The position numbers were made by a program, and so were the translations under genes. Below are positions 62,418 through 64,000 of a stretch of DNA of 64,000 nt, in pieces. Every line of letters starts with the position of its first letter. Position 1 is the stretch's first letter. The stretch comes from Vibrio sp. NTOU-M3 (lineage in GTDB: Bacteria; Pseudomonadota; Gammaproteobacteria; Enterobacterales; Vibrionaceae): assembly GCF_040869035.1 (NCBI RefSeq), contig NZ_CP162100.1:2914001-2978000 (forward strand). Reading direction: 5' to 3'. The notes under the pieces are model-generated. The model saw nothing but the letters and a program-made list of their open reading frames with translations, did no database searches and was not told the DNA's origin.

Positions 62418-63782
62418 ATGACTCTCTTTCACAAAACAATTGCGGCAATTCTGTTAGGAGGAACTCTTGCTGCTTGCAAATCAGACAATTTCTTCTACTC
62501 CCAACTTCGGGTTTATCATGCCTCACCTGATGCTCCCAAAGTGAATGTGCTTATAGATGGAAAAACGGTTTTAAGCGGTGTGGACTATCAACAAAGCTCA
62601 GGAGCACTCAAAGTAAAAGCGGGTACAAGAACTATTCAAGTGGATGCTATTTTGGCTGATGGTTCAACATCCACCGTAATTGGCCCAGCAGACTTTAATC
62701 TAGCGAATACGTCTGAGTACAACTTAGTGGCAACAGGTAAAGTGGCATCCGATGACTCTGATGGTAAAGGCTTTGGCCCTCAATTAAGTTCGCGAGAAGA
62801 TGTAACGCCGAGTGAAGCAAGAGTACAAGTTATGCACTCAGCACCTGATGCACCTATGGTAGATGTGTTCATAACTTCTCCAGGCGATGATCTATCACTC
62901 GCTACACCGTTTGCCGATGATGTTTCCTACCTTGGTGTCACGCCTGCTGTAGACGTACCCGATGGCGACTATCAAGTACGTATCACTGATCCAAACGACC
63001 CAACAACCGTGTTTTTTGACTCTGGAACCGTCAATGTTCCTGCCGGTTCCGATTGGTTCGTCGCAGCCACAGACAACACCTCAGCAGGTGCTTCACCAGT
63101 CTCCTTACTAATTGATACTGGCGACAGCTCTTTACTGGTTCAGGATGTCAACAGCGGCGCTGATATTCGCGTTGTTCACGGTATTTCAGACGCACCAGGA
63201 GTAGATGTGTACGTGGATGGTGCAGCTCCAGCCAACCCTGGTCCACTATCAAACCTCGAATTTAAAGATCAAACTGATTACTTAGCACTTGATGCTGGTT
63301 CAACCGCCTTTACTGTCGCTGTCACAGGTACATCTACCTTTGTTGCCGACCTTGCTCTTACCGCCGATTTAGCAGCAAACACCAGCTATACCGCGATTGC
63401 AATTGGTGACTTGGGGGATGGCCTCAGCAACGACAAACTCTATGTTGTTGAAGACGATACAAGACGGGTAGCAACAGAAGCAAAACTGCGTGCGATTCAT
63501 GCCTCTACTTTAGCGGGGACAGTCGATATTTATGTGAGTAGTGATGCTACTCCGAGTAATGATGACATCATACTGGAAGATATCCCTTATGAAGGAGATT
63601 CAGGATTACTACCAATCACGCCGAGCGATGTCTACATAATGATTACGCCCGCCAACAATAGCAATGTTATTGCCGTTGGACCGCTATTGCTTAACCTGAC
63701 TGGCGGTTCCATTACAACATTAGTTGCCGTTGATGACCCAGGTGCAGGTTCAGGAGTTGGAGCACTAAGCCTTGATGACTAA
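62418..63782 (+). CDS. DUF4397-repeat lipoprotein
   Basis: A 454-residue secreted lipoprotein. The start MTLFHKTIAAILLGGTLAAC has a lipobox (LAAC, Cys20) for lipid attachment, followed by KSDN; Lys at +2 after Cys favours outer-membrane sorting. Four copies of a DUF4397-type unit open with LRVYHASPDAPKVNVLIDG, VQVMHSAPDAPMVDVFITS, IRVVHGISDAPGVDVYVDG and LRAIHASTLAGTVDIYVSS, at about residues 30, 145, 255 and 365. DUF4397 domains are beta-rich and of unknown role. AAGGAAA precedes ATG 62418. It interrupts the usual accC-prmA neighbourhood with its own signals. Confidence 0.88.
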   Translation: MTLFHKTIAAILLGGTLAACKSDNFFYSQLRVYHASPDAPKVNVLIDGKTVLSGVDYQQSSGALKVKAGTRTIQVDAILADGSTSTVIGPADFNLANTSEYNLVATGKVASDDSDGKGFGPQLSSREDVTPSEARVQVMHSAPDAPMVDVFITSPGDDLSLATPFADDVSYLGVTPAVDVPDGDYQVRITDPNDPTTVFFDSGTVNVPAGSDWFVAATDNTSAGASPVSLLIDTGDSSLLVQDVNSGADIRVVHGISDAPGVDVYVDGAAPANPGPLSNLEFKDQTDYLALDAGSTAFTVAVTGTSTFVADLALTADLAANTSYTAIAIGDLGDGLSNDKLYVVEDDTRRVATEAKLRAIHASTLAGTVDIYVSSDATPSNDDIILEDIPYEGDSGLLPITPSDVYIMITPANNSNVIAVGPLLLNLTGGSITTLVAVDDPGAGSGVGALSLDD

Positions 63783-63805
63783 CCTCTCATCTTGCTAGCT
63801 ATATT

Positions 63806-63837
63806 GCCCAACTCATTAAGAAGCTGGGCTTTATTAT
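63806..63837 (+). terminator. Probable terminator after the lipoprotein gene
   Basis: GCCCA and TGGGC flank an imperfect stem and are followed by TTTATTATT. Weak compared with the others here. Confidence 0.5.
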
Positions 63838-63931
63838 TCCAATTTATAAACTGTAATTGATGGGTAAATAGCCTTAAAACCTGCTAAACTCTGCGCCAAA
63901 TCACATCAATCAATGTTAAGAGCTCATACTC

Positions 63932-64000
63932 ATGCCTTGGATTCAAATCAAACTCAATGCGACCAATGAAAATGCTGAACAGATCGGCGATATGTTAATG
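63932..64000 (+). CDS. prmA: Ribosomal protein L11 methyltransferase, 5' end only
   Basis: The last 69 bases encode 23 residues starting MPWIQIKLNATNENAEQIGD, closely like the PrmA start of E. coli (MPWIQLKLN). PrmA trimethylates L11, encoded at rplK in this same window. The rest lies beyond the right edge. Position after accBC is normal for the family. Confidence 0.88.
   Translation, partial: MPWIQIKLNATNENAEQIGDMLM

Overview
The window is chromosomal DNA from a gammaproteobacterium, almost certainly a Vibrio. This rests on gene order and protein character: the tRNA-tuf-secE-nusG-rplKAJL-rpoBC block with rsd/nudC/hemE beyond it, cpxP divergent from cpxRA with fieF and pfkA alongside, a CrbS/CrbR-type acetate-switch system beside acs, and an arginine-deiminase cluster next to pyrBI and an ArgR paralogue. 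I do not assign a species. I see no prophage, insertion sequence, integron, CRISPR array or rRNA gene; coding density is high and genes are separated mostly by clean rho-independent terminators.

Layout. 1-2.6 kb: hemE (cut by the left edge) and nudC on the minus strand, rsd on the plus strand. 2.6-16.6 kb (minus): the transcription/translation block, read right to left as four tRNAs (Thr-TGT, Tyr, Gly, Thr-GGT), tufB, secE, nusG, rplK, rplA, rplJ, rplL, rpoB, rpoC, with promoters before the tRNAs, rplK and rplJ, an L10-type leader and an rplL-rpoB attenuator. 16.8-25.9 kb: coaA, a DUF805 protein, a CHMI-family protein, tpiA, a MATE pump, menA-rraA, efp divergent from its modification enzyme epmB, an MgtC-family protein and pfkA. 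26.2-32 kb: fieF, cpxP, cpxRA with tandem CpxR boxes, Mn-type sod with a Fur box, trmL and fxsA. 32.1-43.8 kb: aspA-dcuA, then a YfcC-family carrier, arcA, arcC, ornithine carbamoyltransferase, pyrL-pyrBI and an argR paralogue. 43.9-46.2 kb: dsbD and a small monooxygenase-fold protein. 46.3-59.5 kb: the acetate region (crbR, DUF4212 plus SSS symporter, an orphan membrane-anchored protein, the giant kinase crbS, an MFS carrier, a cNMP/CBS/DUF294 protein, a DEDD exonuclease, acs). 59.9-64 kb: aroQ, accBC, a DUF4397-repeat lipoprotein, and the first codons of prmA.

How it works together. Arginine deiminase, ornithine carbamoyltransferase and carbamate kinase form the ATP-yielding ADI pathway. 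Its intermediate, carbamoyl phosphate, is also the substrate of PyrB next door, and ArgR and FNR-type sites fit arginine- and oxygen-dependent control. In the acetate region, CrbS/CrbR probably controls acs and the uptake genes. The DUF294 protein and the exonuclease between crbS and acs have no obvious role and are the best candidate here for an undescribed function.

The most informative non-coding signals are the unlisted pyrL leader peptide with its attenuator and a PurR-like operator on the pyrB -35, a promoter buried inside the nusG terminator hairpin, a perfect FNR box upstream of the arginine cluster, and a possible 3'-UTR RNA after argF. All were read by eye; none was tested by a search or folding calculation.
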